Below are positions 46,604 through 55,899 of a stretch of 61,067 nt of DNA, in pieces. Source of the DNA: Amphimedon queenslandica (taxonomy: Eukaryota; Porifera; Demospongiae; Haplosclerida; Niphatidae); the NCBI RefSeq assembly GCF_000090795.2, contig NW_003546676.1, forward strand, positions 14,970 to 76,036, given 5' to 3'. The notes below the pieces were generated by a model. That model saw only the letters and a list, made by a program, of their open reading frames with translations, searched no databases and had not been told where the DNA came from. How positions within the stretch are numbered: position 1 is the first letter of the stretch; each line of letters begins with the position of its first letter. Made by a program: the position numbers and the translations under genes.

Positions 46604-46640
46604 TGTGACCATAATTGACGAAAGGTACCTTATGGCAGAC
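46604..46640. mobile_element. TGTGACC MITE, half copy
   Basis: TGTGACCATAATTGACGAAA then GGTACCTTATGGCAGA equals the left TIR of the family at 150-378 and 40761-40999. The rest of the element is absent. 46641-46943 has no recognised gene. Confidence 0.75.
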
Positions 46641-46949
46641 GTCAATTTCTATGTCTGACGGTTTTGCTGTTAAAGCCTAAAAATTAAAAGTAAAGTTGTA
46701 GTTCGCTGCATGGTATATCAATTAATTTATCTTTAAGACACTGCAGTTCTTCATCAACATTCTTATTTCCTTTAATTGCTGATAGGTTAAAGCAAATAAT
46801 AAACAAGCCTTCTAATCTTTTTACACAGCTAAAAGGAACTTATACTTGCCCAGGATTAAAAATACTGCTTTGCTCCATATCTGCTACTATTTCATTCAAT
46901 GTATTTATTATGAATGGTGCTGGTCCAAGCAAGTGTTAAACGAGAAGGT

Positions 46950-46962
46950 GCGGTATAAAAGG
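46950..46962 (+). promoter_or_regulatory. TATA-like box in left TIR
   Basis: GGTATAAAAGG lies about 53 bp before the ATG at 47007. A matching CATAAAAGG lies in the right TIR near 49729, oriented inward. Position and duplication in both ends support a promoter role (inference). Confidence 0.45.
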
Positions 46963-47006
46963 CGTTGCCCTGGGCATGGTGGCTTCCGTTTTTTTTACAT
47001 GTAAAA

Positions 47007-47189
47007 ATGTCTGCTCTAGATGATGTTGCTTCTTCAAGGAAAAATGCAGGCAGAGAAGGGTTTTGGTACCAAATTGAGTTACATTTTACAAGAAAAGGAC
47101 CAGTTCAAGTTAGGCTTAATCGAGTTAAGGGGTCTTTAGGCACTAAAAGAAGGTGCTGGAAGTGCTGTTTCACTTACTTGTTGATTTAG
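47007..47189 (+). CDS. Small basic ORF of the TIR element
   Basis: Starts MSALDDVASSRKNAGREG, then FWYQIELHFTRKGPVQVRL and GTKRRCWKCCFTYLLI before the stop (60 residues). It contains a CWKCC cluster and many Lys/Arg residues. It follows the TATA-like box in the left TIR, so it is likely the first exon or ORF of the element. No known family. Intact in this copy. Confidence 0.4.
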   Translation: MSALDDVASSRKNAGREGFWYQIELHFTRKGPVQVRLNRVKGSLGTKRRCWKCCFTYLLI

Positions 47190-47406
47190 TCGGGAAAGAG
47201 GATCATTTAGAGGCTCTATCACATGATACTAGGTATGCTCAATACTTCAGGTAGTTATAATGTGTTTCAAATTAGTGTTAATATATAGTATGAGTGATGG
47301 GGACGAAGAGCAACCATTTTGTGCATAATTAGAAGATCGGCTATTGGGACGCATATATTAGTGATAGTTTTGTATGGTTGACCAAAGGCTGATCAATTAC
47401 AGTCAG

Positions 47407-47481
47407 GTATTATTTATTATTATTTTTTATTATTATTATAATTATCAAAATTTATATTATTATTACTATTATTATTATAGT
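47407..47481. repeat. ATT/TTA microsatellite
   Basis: Imperfect (TTA)n run with interruptions inside the TIR element. Confidence 0.8.
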
Positions 47482-47789
47482 ATGAGTCATGTGATTTGTG
47501 CTGAATTTCAATTCAATGATAGTTGAGTCCTGTAATTGTAACTCAAGTTTATTATGTAGTAGATACAAAAGTATAATGTGTAATGTAATCATACATTAAT
47601 TGGCATTAATATTTTTTTAGTCTGGCCGCCCAGATCCAACTCCTGCGGCAGAAGGGTCTGGTACAATGCTTAACAAGACTTTGTGCAGCCGTCAGAAATT
47701 TGACGTGACCAATCAAGATTCAATTTGTCATAATATGTCATTATTTTAATATTCATAGCAGTTATTGTAGCTAGTTATTAAAAATAACA

Positions 47790-49200
47790 ATGGCGTCTGG
47801 TACTGGTACTGAGATTAAATGCATTGGTTGTGAAGGGGAAGCTGTGGTAGCTAAGAGATCATTAGATACACCAGCTAGTGCTTCAGTATTGCCTAGTCTT
47901 AACTAACTTTTCTGTAGATGGTTTGAGGAAAGGAATGTTGATATGGAGGAGCATGATTTGGATTCGATGATAGGCAAGTTATTTCTTTGCAGACCATGCT
48001 ATCGTGCTTATGAAGCATATAGCAAGAAGCAGGCAACCTTAATGGAAGCTTTAAATAACAGCTTAAGGTGATAATTGTCTTAGTTACTGTGACATGTAAT
48101 TGTTGTTGATTTAGTAATTTGATAGAGACTGATCGGGCCCATTCTCCTTCTCATGAACCTCAGTAACCTGTATCTTTATCAGAACCATCATCTAAGAGGT
48201 TAAGACTTGATCCTGTCACTACACCATCAAGATCAAATTCCAAGCAACAACCCAGTACATCTGTGTCTGTAAGTTACATTGCCGGCATACTCATTTTATG
48301 TTTCATGTTCATTATGTAGATCACTTTGGATTATCCAGCTGGAACAAGGTCTTATCATCTCACTCCTAGGAGAATGCAGTATGGAAAGACTCTTGCTCGA
48401 TGCATTAACTGTGCTAAGAGTTTGGCTAAACATGCATTGAAAGATCCTGAAGCAAAGAAATGGTTGCTTAATGGTTTTTGAAAGTTGCTAAAGAATACTG
48501 AAGTCTAAGTCAAAAGAGAATCTCAGTAATTTTCCTTGGAAGAAGGTCTTAGAAGACTGTATTTTACATTGTCCTAGTCTCACCTCTTCTCTTCAGTTGC
48601 ACCAAACTCAAAGCTAATCAAAGTCATCTGGTTTGTGTTGTTGTTTGTTTACTAGCAAAGTTTCTTCGAAGTAACATGTCATTATTGCAAAGATTAGTGT
48701 CACTGATTTTGTATGCAGGCCACACTGGGAGTGCAGTATGTTAACTTGCCAATTAAACTCATTCATTATGTATTATTACTAGGTATATGATCGTTTACAG
48801 AAATTGATGATATCCATGAGCAAGAACAGTACTTACAATCTTATTTATTTACTTGAAGAAAACCATGATTGTTCTGTTCTACAATGGAAAGAAAGCTTAA
48901 CTCCAAGTGATATCACTGATGAGGTATGATAGTTGATTTAAGTTAAAAGTTAATTTTTTATTTCATTTTGAATGTAAGATCCTATTGAAATTGATCACTT
49001 TATGATAAGTACCAGTTTATTGCTTGAAGATAGTGAGACTGAAATATGGAAGCAAAAGCATTGCAGCCGATTCTTTAGTATCTAGTGAGGATGAATGCAT
49101 GGACAGAATTGATAGCCCAGTTTCTTCTGTACACAACTACAGGAAGCTTCTCACCATCCCCATATCCATTCAACTGTTATTGTATATGCTTAATAATTTA
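47790..49200 (+). pseudogene. Multi-exon remnant with Cys-pair N-terminus (possibly a second DUF6589-type N-terminal region)
   Basis: Reads MASGTGTEIKCIGCEGEAVV (C-x2-C), later FLCRPCYRAYEAYSKKQ (second C-x2-C), then SSKRLRLDPVTTPSR before a GTAAGT donor (about 48270). The next exon opens ITLDYPAGTRSYHLTP, then RRMQYGKTLARCI and KENLSNFPWKKVLED. Later MSKNSTYNLIYLLEENHD and LQWKESLTPSDITDE end before GTATGA. The YHLTP...GK.LAR pattern recalls N-terminal regions of DUF6589-type proteins, from memory. Stops and frameshifts throughout; the C-terminal core is absent. Confidence 0.4.
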
Positions 49201-49660
49201 GAATAATATAATTTTTGTATTTACTACTTCCAGTGGATCGTTGAATGTTGCAACTGCTAACAGTAGTAGGATCTGATTGAGGACCAAGTTGGGGTCTTTT
49301 GCTGTAACCATTTCTACTTGATGAGGGTGGCTGTGGTAGTCGGCAAGGCCTTCTGGTCCCAGTGGTGGCAGTTCCTTGGCTGATTTTATATGTAGTAATG
49401 AGGTCTATTCCTTCGCCACTATCACTTAAAACCTGCCTGACAGCATTATTGACCATGTTTTGTTGGGCTGTTGACAGATTTTCAGAATATACAATATAAA
49501 TATTTGATAATAATGTAAAGAAATATTACTTCACGTCAATTATACCATTTCTCTTCTTGCCATGCTTTCTACCTGTGCTTGTAGGTTAACTCTCTCGCCT
49601 TTACTAATTTTAAAGTTTCTATAATGCGTTTTGCTAGTAATTTAGCCATGATAAGAACAG
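49190..49660 (-). pseudogene. Minus-strand passenger remnant at the right end
   Basis: First exon MAKLLAKRIIETLKLVKARE then a stop near 49570. After an intron (acceptor near 49465, CTGTCAACAG), QNMVNNAVRQVLSDSGEGID is followed by TTYKISQGTATTGTRRP and a Ser/Gln/Pro-rich tail (PQPPSSSRNGYSKRPQ). Transcription would start from the right TIR. A helix plus low-complexity tail; no family recognised. Confidence 0.35.
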
Positions 49661-49839
49661 TGCCAGTGCGGGAGCCATTTTGTTATTTTCAAATGTGGCT
49701 GCCATATTGTGCCCAGGGCACCTCCTTTTATGCTGTGATCGACGGAAGCGATTTCATGACGTTGTGTGAATAGTTTGATAGTGCACCTTCTTTTTTAAAG
49801 GAAATTGGTATGTAGTTACTTCAGCTCCCTTTTTCCCAA

Positions 49840-51060
49840 ATGCAAAGAACTTGGCGTCTACCTTACCAATGGGAACTGCATCATTGAATCTGTTGCAATA
49901 TGGCTAATACTAATGGCTTCTTTTTCTACATTTCAATCCTCAAATTTTACCAGGATTTTTTAACTTGAGATTTTCATCTTCTACTATACTATGTACCACC
50001 TCACCTCTATCTCCATTAACCAGGCCATTACTCACTTTAATAGTTATAGTCAACATCATTCTACAACAATTGCTAATGTAAGTTATGTAAATCTCCAGTT
50101 TCGGTCTTTATAGAGAGTTTAGACATATCAAAGTTATATTTTTGGAATCATCTGCTCTTATTAAATATTAATCACATTCACTGGCCAGTGAATTTAACAT
50201 GTACGCATTCCTTTTTTTACACTATCATTGCACCTATAAACATGAAGTGCATGTGCAGGATTATCAATTGAGTCTGTTGAAATCTCGCGACCTTCTAGGA
50301 CTTGTATGTCATCGTTAGTAAAACTACCTGTTCTCACTCAACTGAGCAATTTTACAAAACTGGTATCTCCCATGGCCTCGTCAAGCTCCAGCATTTAAAT
50401 TTTCTTTTTAAAATGATCCAGAGCCATACAAACAAGCTAGGCTGCTTTGTGGCTTCATTCCAAATTATGTCAACTCGCCCAGTGGTAGCAACTGATACAA
50501 GGCACCACGTGCCAGTGAAGTTACATTACCAAGTATTACATCATGAGGTGGCACAAGTATCTCATTAAGCCTTCTGTGTACATCAAGCAACATATTACTG
50601 CCTACCACTGATATCTCATCAATTATGGGCCATGGAAGCTTTGCAAATCTGAGGTGTAATGTGTTAGCTTTGTCATGTGACAAACTTTTATAGCTTCCAT
50701 TTTTGTGACAGCCTCACATTAAAAAGGAATGTAACGTCATTCCTCCGTTGTTAGAAGCAGTAACCTCAGTGGGTGCTGTCAAAAGTACAATGACCTCATG
50801 TGGTTCAAAGAAACTAGACTGTTTCAACAATTTGATTGTAAAACATTGAATTATTTTGATAACATGGGACTTACCAACTTCTCCTGGTCCACTATAAAAG
50901 ATATGGTATGGTATAATCTTACTACCTTTTTTATGTCTAGTTTGGCCTTCTTATAACATTTCCCATGGAAAACAAGATTTGCCTCTTCTTTCATTCTAAC
51001 CTCTTATAAGAGACCTGCATTCATCTTGTGCAATGACATCTTTTTTAGCAGCACTTTAAA
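49840..51060 (-). pseudogene. PIF1-like helicase remnant
   Basis: Reading right to left: FYSGPGEVGKSHVIK (Walker A, about 50905-50870), EVIVLLTAPTEVTASNNGGMT-like motif Ia, LPWPIIDEISVVGSNML (Walker B DE, about 50635-50590), HRRLNEIL and GALYQLLPLG (motif III). C-terminal pieces are GLVNGDRGEVVHSI (about 50020) and a cysteine/basic tail. A stop before the Walker B exon and frameshifts after 50465 inactivate it. PIF1 is an SF1B 5-prime to 3-prime helicase; copies occur in Helitrons and other sponge elements. No Rep domain is present here. Confidence 0.75.
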
Positions 51061-51504
51061 ATTTAAAAGATGAAGCATTAGGACCATTTCTGCTGTTATC
51101 AGTAGAATTTGTAATTCATGTAGTATTATCATCAAGGTCTTCCTGACATATCTCTGTCTAGTTCTTCACCTTGCACATTGTCCCTTATTCTGCAGTCTTC
51201 TGTGCTAGGGGCCAACTGGTCCCATATGAGCGATGATGGTCCAGTTGGCGGCATTAGTTGCTATTCAAATAAGAGACCATCAACATGTAACAGGCTTTGT
51301 ACAAAAACTTTTATATAAAAATGATAGCATCAGCTACTATCTAAACAATGAAACGGTAACAACAATTCCTTTCACATCAGTGTTTCTGGTCCCTTATCCA
51401 AATGGCAACCAATGCCACCAATGGGACCACTTTCGCCTGCAACATCACTTGTCTGCTGGGGTGGGTTCTGTTTAACACAAGTAGACAAAAAAATGTCTTT
51501 ATAT
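51061..51504. other. No gene recognised
   Basis: Probably includes eroded upstream PIF1 sequence. The plus-strand frame at 51233-51475 has no recognisable motif. Confidence 0.35.
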
Positions 51505-51592
51505 GAAAAAAGTAGTGTTGTCAAGAAATAAAAAAAACAAGGAGGTTGAGTTCAATCCTAATAATAATTATTAGTTCAATTAATAATATTAT
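51505..51592. repeat. Solo tail of the Pro/Gly-GR family
   Basis: AAAGTAGTGTTGTCAAGAAA then AAACAAGGAGGTTGAGTTCA and AATAATAATTATTAGTTC match the tails at 6388-6480, 46465-46560 and, inverted, 53160-53240. No gene copy is attached. Confidence 0.75.
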
Positions 51593-51600
51593 ATCCTACT

Positions 51601-52550
51601 GATGACGCACATCAAAGGTACCGCGTGCACTATAACGCAGCAAGACCCCAGCAGTGATCTAAGCCACCCACAACAATGCTTTAACCCACCCACAATGATG
51701 TTATAACCCACCCACAATTTAATCAAATATTTTTGCTATTATTTTGAAACAAAAAACAATTATTCTTGATGGTCTGGTGTAGGATTATATGGACCTTGAT
51801 ACACATTAATTGTGCACCCATTGAGAGATGCTGATCCAAAAGAGAAAGTAGGTACAACAGACCTCGATGAGCATTCCAGGTTTAATACCTGAGAGCTAGT
51901 GGTAACAGAAGTGTGTTCCTTCACACTTTGTGGAACTACACGTAGAGCTTTGCAGGCTTCTTCTCTCTGCCTTTCTGATATGTGCTCACACTTTCTTAAA
52001 CCATCCAGTGAAGTGTGACCTGTTCGCTCTTTATTCTCTTTCATATAGCGATATAATCCACACAACAACAAATACAATGTCTTAGGAGGATAACTGGTGC
52101 CATCTTTCTTTCTCGTACCTAAAATATATCTCTGTAGCCAAAGAGAAAGCTCAGTGGGGTTGTCGCTCAACAATACATCGTCAGGGCATGGGTCCTCGGG
52201 GTGACGACCGTTATAAGACGCTTTCCAATTGATAAAATTCTTTACAGCCCGCTTCATATTGACAGCAGTATTTTTGGGTATGAAACCACCTTGATACGTC
52301 TGTAAGGGTTTCTTCGGGCTCACAAATCTCTCTCCATCTTCTAACTCCGCTTCTGTCTCTCCCTCTAGCTCCTGTAATGATTCAATCTCTTCTTCGGGCA
52401 CTGTTTCGACCTCTTCAACGTCTGAACTCTTGCTTCTTAATCTCTTACTCACGGGCTCACAATCAGTAGCTTCAGCCATTATTCAATTCCAGCACGTGCC
52501 ACGCGGTATTCTGCGCATGCGTGTGCGCAGAGCCTTTGATGTGCGTCATC
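51601..52550. mobile_element. Compact TIR element with recombinase-like ORF
   Basis: GATGACGCACATCAAAGG at 51601-51618 is perfectly inverted at 52533-52550. Between them is one intact minus-strand ORF. The right end contains CTGCGCATGCGTGTGCGCAG, a NRF1-type palindrome about 30 bp upstream of the ATG, a plausible promoter. A clear target duplication is not seen. Confidence 0.75.
51760..52479 (-). CDS. Crypton-recombinase N-terminal-domain-like protein, 239 aa, intact frame
   Basis: Residues 1-55 are acidic with a possible basic nuclear signal (SKRLRSKS). Residues about 65-150 (FIPKNTAVNMKRAVKNFINW, LWLQRYILGTRKKDGTSYPP, TLYLLLCGLYRYMKE) match the core-binding domain preceding the catalytic domain in Crypton-derived proteins such as ZMYM and QRICH1 (remembered pattern). 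The catalytic R..HxxR..Y domain is absent; a short tail with FSFGSASLNGCTINVY ends the protein. It may bind DNA but cannot recombine. The first ATG lies 54 bp inside the right TIR. No stop or frameshift, unlike nearly all neighbours. Confidence 0.7.
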   Translation of the reverse strand: MAEATDCEPVSKRLRSKSSDVEEVETVPEEEIESLQELEGETEAELEDGERFVSPKKPLQTYQGGFIPKNTAVNMKRAVKNFINWKASYNGRHPEDPCPDDVLLSDNPTELSLWLQRYILGTRKKDGTSYPPKTLYLLLCGLYRYMKENKERTGHTSLDGLRKCEHISERQREEACKALRVVPQSVKEHTSVTTSSQVLNLECSSRSVVPTFSFGSASLNGCTINVYQGPYNPTPDHQE

Positions 52551-52562
52551 CTGACATAAGCA

Positions 52563-52681
52563 ACTTATAACATGGCTAGTTCGTGATGTATCTGATTTAC
52601 AGTCCCCTCCCCCTCGGGCGCACGCGCCCTCGGGATCGGTGACAGTAAATTAGATACATCACTCCTAGCCATGTTATAAGT
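52563..52681. repeat. Palindromic element with CpG-rich loop
   Basis: ACTTATAACATGGCTAGTTC then GTGATGTATCTGATTTAC pairs with GTAAATTAGATACATCAC then CTAGCCATGTTATAAGT. Loop CCCTCGGGCGCACGCGCCCT. It lies 12 bp from the preceding TIR element. Confidence 0.85.
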
Positions 52682-53135
52682 ATTACATAAAGTTTAATTT
52701 ATCATAAATAATTATTCTAAAAATTAAAACATAAATTGCAACCATACTTTGCAAAATATGCTACTTTTCCAACTACAACATAGTTTTAATTATTTATGCC
52801 TGTGTACCTAGTCCTTGCTATAATACATTGCTATGAGTATGATGTTAATTAAGTATTCCGATAAATAAAAATCAGAATTTTCAGCTCGCATTTATTCAAT
52901 AAATTACTGTCGTCACAAGTGAAAATTCTAAACTACCAATGATTAGTTTGCTATTCCATTCTTTAATTTTTGTATTTAGTATAGAAACACTATTTGAATT
53001 TTGATCTGATATTGTTACAATCTTATGAAATGTCAGTGGGCTCGCACACTTGCGTAGGCTGGAACTAAGCAGTTGGGTTGTCATTCTTTATTAATCTTTG
53101 TCATCTTAAATGAATCAATAATCCTTCAAAAAATG
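52682..53135. other. No gene recognised
   Basis: AT-rich. GCAACCATACTTTGCA at 52738-52753 resembles the tail terminus of the Pro/Gly family and may be a small remnant. Confidence 0.35.
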
Positions 53136-54290
53136 CTGCAAAGTGCGGTTGAAATTTATGTATTAATTTTTAGAATAACTATTTGTTATTCAGCCCCCTT
53201 GTTTCTTTCATTTTTTGACAACCCTACTTTTTCTAATTCGTAGAAATTTTTTTGTTACTTGTTTCCATACTTTTTATTGAATTTGTTAATTTTTATTGTA
53301 CTTATAATCAACATTATGTTTATTGACCTTAATTATTTAGGTTTAAAAATCCGTTACAGAATATTTAAAGAAAATTCTGCAAGATTATATTTTTTTTGCT
53401 ACTTGCGCATACATAAACTAAACATACCCCACATCTTAGAAGCAATGTTGTCAACAATAATTTTTTGTAAATTTGAAATACAAATTAAATTTATAGCTAA
53501 TAATTAATTATTCTATATTCTGTTTTGAAACTATTTAAGTTCCCTATTGACGTGACAACCATGCTTGAGTTTATTATCCCGCTAAATATAGTATTAGTAA
53601 AGGGCAATCCTCAGGCTCACTCTACAGCTCTGTTTAAAAGCAACGAGTTAGTTGTCAAAATTTTAGCTTATACTTCATACATGTATGTATCCTTTTCTTT
53701 GTAGAATCAGTTGGTCGCGAAGCCCAGATCTCCCTCTGCCTCCTGCTCCCCTTCTGCGTCCTGTTTCCTTTCTTCCTCCTGGAGGTGCTCCCACAGTTCC
53801 TCATGGAAGGGCACCAGTGCTCTCTCCTGGAGGTGCACCAGTACTTCCTCCTAGAGGAGCACCAGTGCTCCTTCCTGGAGGTCCACCAGTACTTCCTCCT
53901 GGAGGTCCACCAGTACTTCCTCCTGGAGCAGCCCCTCCTAGCCTAGCACTGCCTTAGCTACAACAGCAAAGGCAGCTGATTATAGCCCAGCTGAGCGCTG
54001 TTAATCGCCAAATTGTAAGTCTTTACTATGATGTACTAAATAGTATCTTTATTATTCCACAATAGTATCTCAATCTACCAAGAAGAACTGGCAGAGGCAG
54101 GGGTAGGGGTAGAAGGCCAAGGCCAAGAAGAGGAGCCAAGAACTATAAATTTTATTGAAATACGTTAAATACTGGTTATATTTAATATTCAAAGCTATTA
54201 AATAAAAATCAATATGTTGTATGCATTAGCGTAAAGCCAAAACAGAAATTACAATAGCAATGATCAAATAATTGTTTGTTTAACAAGGCA
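53136..54290 (+). mobile_element. Pro/Gly-GR gene family, copy C (opposite orientation)
   Basis: Starts CTGCAAAGTGCGGTTGAAA (complement of the copy A tail end), then the inverted tail (CCCCCTTGTTTCTTTC, TTGACAACCCTACTTTTTC at about 53195-53236). The gene follows on the plus strand, then the 3-prime flank to GTAAAGCCAAAACAGAAATT, ACAATAGCAATG (54231-54262). The gene-to-tail order is conserved with copies A and B. Confidence 0.7.
53705..54158 (+). pseudogene. Pro/Gly-rich protein with GR-rich C-terminus, copy C (one stop)
   Basis: After acceptor TTTCTTTGTAG the exon 53705-54014 encodes repeats of the type LPPGGAPV and LPPGGPPV, then LQQQRQLIIAQLSAVNRQI. The donor GTAAGT and acceptor CACAATAG bound a 51-bp intron (54015-54065). 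The last exon (54066-54158) reads YLNLPRRTGRGRGRGRRP, RPRRGAKNYKFY and stops. One in-frame TAG just before LQQQR interrupts it. Best preserved of the three copies. An upstream exon with the start codon is expected but not seen. Role unknown. Confidence 0.7.
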
Positions 54291-54360
54291 AATCAATTCA
54301 AAAAGTGAACAAAAAAAATTAAAAATGGAATAGTACAATTAAAATGTAAAAATGTAAAGA

Positions 54361-54540
54361 AACAAGACGGTACTTGCAAAGTGGTGTGATAACAAATCCT
54401 ACATCACTGCATGAAAAGTATTACCCAAAAGCATTGTAATTATCCACACAGGCTACTACATGATAACTATAAAGCCATGTCTTTCATGAAGTGGTCTGGG
54501 ATTTGTTATCACACCACTTTGCAAGTACCCTCTTGTTTGT
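54361..54540. mobile_element. MITE, ~38-bp TIRs
   Basis: AACAAGACGGTACTTGCAAA then GTGGTGTGATAACAAATCC is mirrored by GGATTTGTTATCACACCACT then TTGCAAGTACCCTCTTGTTTG. About 180 bp, non-coding. 54541-55314 holds no recognised gene. Confidence 0.85.
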
Positions 54541-55314
54541 TCACTTTTTTACAATTTAATCTTATAGTCAGTTTCATTTGAGTTGCCACAGGAAGTGAAT
54601 CAATGTTTGCATCACAAAACATCATTCCCAGCCACAGCCAAAATGGTTGCAAAGTGCAAACAAACTCTTTCATTGAGCGTTTCATCACCTCTTAGACCTT
54701 TTATTGTCTATTTTATCCTTGCTTTGGATACTACTACCTTTAATTTTAACTGGCCAGACTTTTTTGGCACAAAGCTGACAAAGACCTCCAATACAGAAGA
54801 TAACAACCTAGGTTGAGGGTGATGAAGAAAAATGGTGATCAAGAAGGCTGTGGACAGGTATAGCAGATGTTTTCCAGTAGTATAGACTGCTAGTTGAATG
54901 CCTGCTTCTTTAGAGGACCTTATCTGTCTGCTTTTAATTTTATATAATAGAAAACATTAATAATAATGAGATGCAAATTATATTCACGATTGTGATGTAG
55001 CGTAAACGTAATGATTCATCATGGTGGCTTCCCTTGAACTAGAGTGGAAGAGCCCATTCAGAACCTTCCAGAGTACCTAGAGACTCAAAATTAGTACAGA
55101 TTTTCGGAAGAACCCAATATGCAACTATATCAAGTTGCAGCTTGCTAGCATTAGTAATAAAAAAGTTATAAGGGGGCGCTTGGGCAACTCAACTGAAACT
55201 GACTATACCACAATTCCATTTTTAATGTTTTTTATTTACTTGTTTTCATTCTTTTTTCTTAAATTAATAAATTACATTCTGTTATAAGTATGTGGTTTGG
55301 TTAATCATATCTAT

Positions 55315-55770
55315 GCTAATCACGTGCGCATAAATTAAAATGGCGTCAAAACACAAACCCACGTGGTGCTGCAGCTGGAATTTGTCTTCCATTGTTCTCT
55401 GTCTTTGCTTGTTTTTGAAGCCACATGTCAAGTCCTTGACCCAAGCTCAAGGGAATGCTGTAGAAGCCAACTTGAGCCGTTCTCTGGCTTAAAAGATTTC
55501 CATGAAAATAGAAGACAAATCAAAGAAGAGAAGAAAAATTCAGAAGAATTTTGCAGAAATTTGAATTTGGACCTAATCCTACCACTACATTACAGTCCAC
55601 TTTAAAGGTACCGGGAGAATCGCTCAGTAAAGGAGAGCTAATCTAAGCCATTTATAAGGCTGTATAACATAAAATAAGAGTTATAAGTGTTTGAAAATCA
55701 TAAAAACGGCTGCCATCTTGAAAAACCAACCTCAATCCTACATATAGGCTACTACCTGTATAATAATTGA
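55315..55770. repeat. Dispersed ~460-bp repeat, copy 2
   Basis: Shares CCTTGACCCAAGC, TTCAGAAGAATTTTGCAGAA-type text, GAGAATCGCTCAGTAAAGGA, AAGCCATTTATAAGGCTGTA and ACATATAGGCTACTACCTGT with 13737-14210 and 57718-58200. An 80-codon frame (55363-55605) runs through it but is not conserved as such in the other copies. Confidence 0.75.
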
Positions 55771-55899
55771 GAATAAAGGAAATACTTACTATGGCCAAAG
55801 TTAATGAGATAATTATCTCAAGATTTATAGCCTTGGATCATAGATCATAATCAACAACACAATAATAAAACACTAGAATATCACAACATTCTAAATGAC

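Larger units (their letters stand above)
46944..49790. mobile_element. Unclassified 2.85 kb TIR element
   Basis: The left end has GAAGGTGC, then TATAAAAGGCGTTGCCCTGGGCA. The right end has, in complement, GAAGGTGC, about 65 extra bp, then CATAAAAGGAGGTGCCCTGGGCA. Both ends have a TATA-like box 50-70 bp before an inward ATG (47007 plus strand; about 49650 minus strand). Inside are a small plus-strand ORF, a multi-exon plus-strand remnant and a minus-strand remnant. The right TIR retains sequence missing at the left. No transposase is recognised with confidence. Confidence 0.6.
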
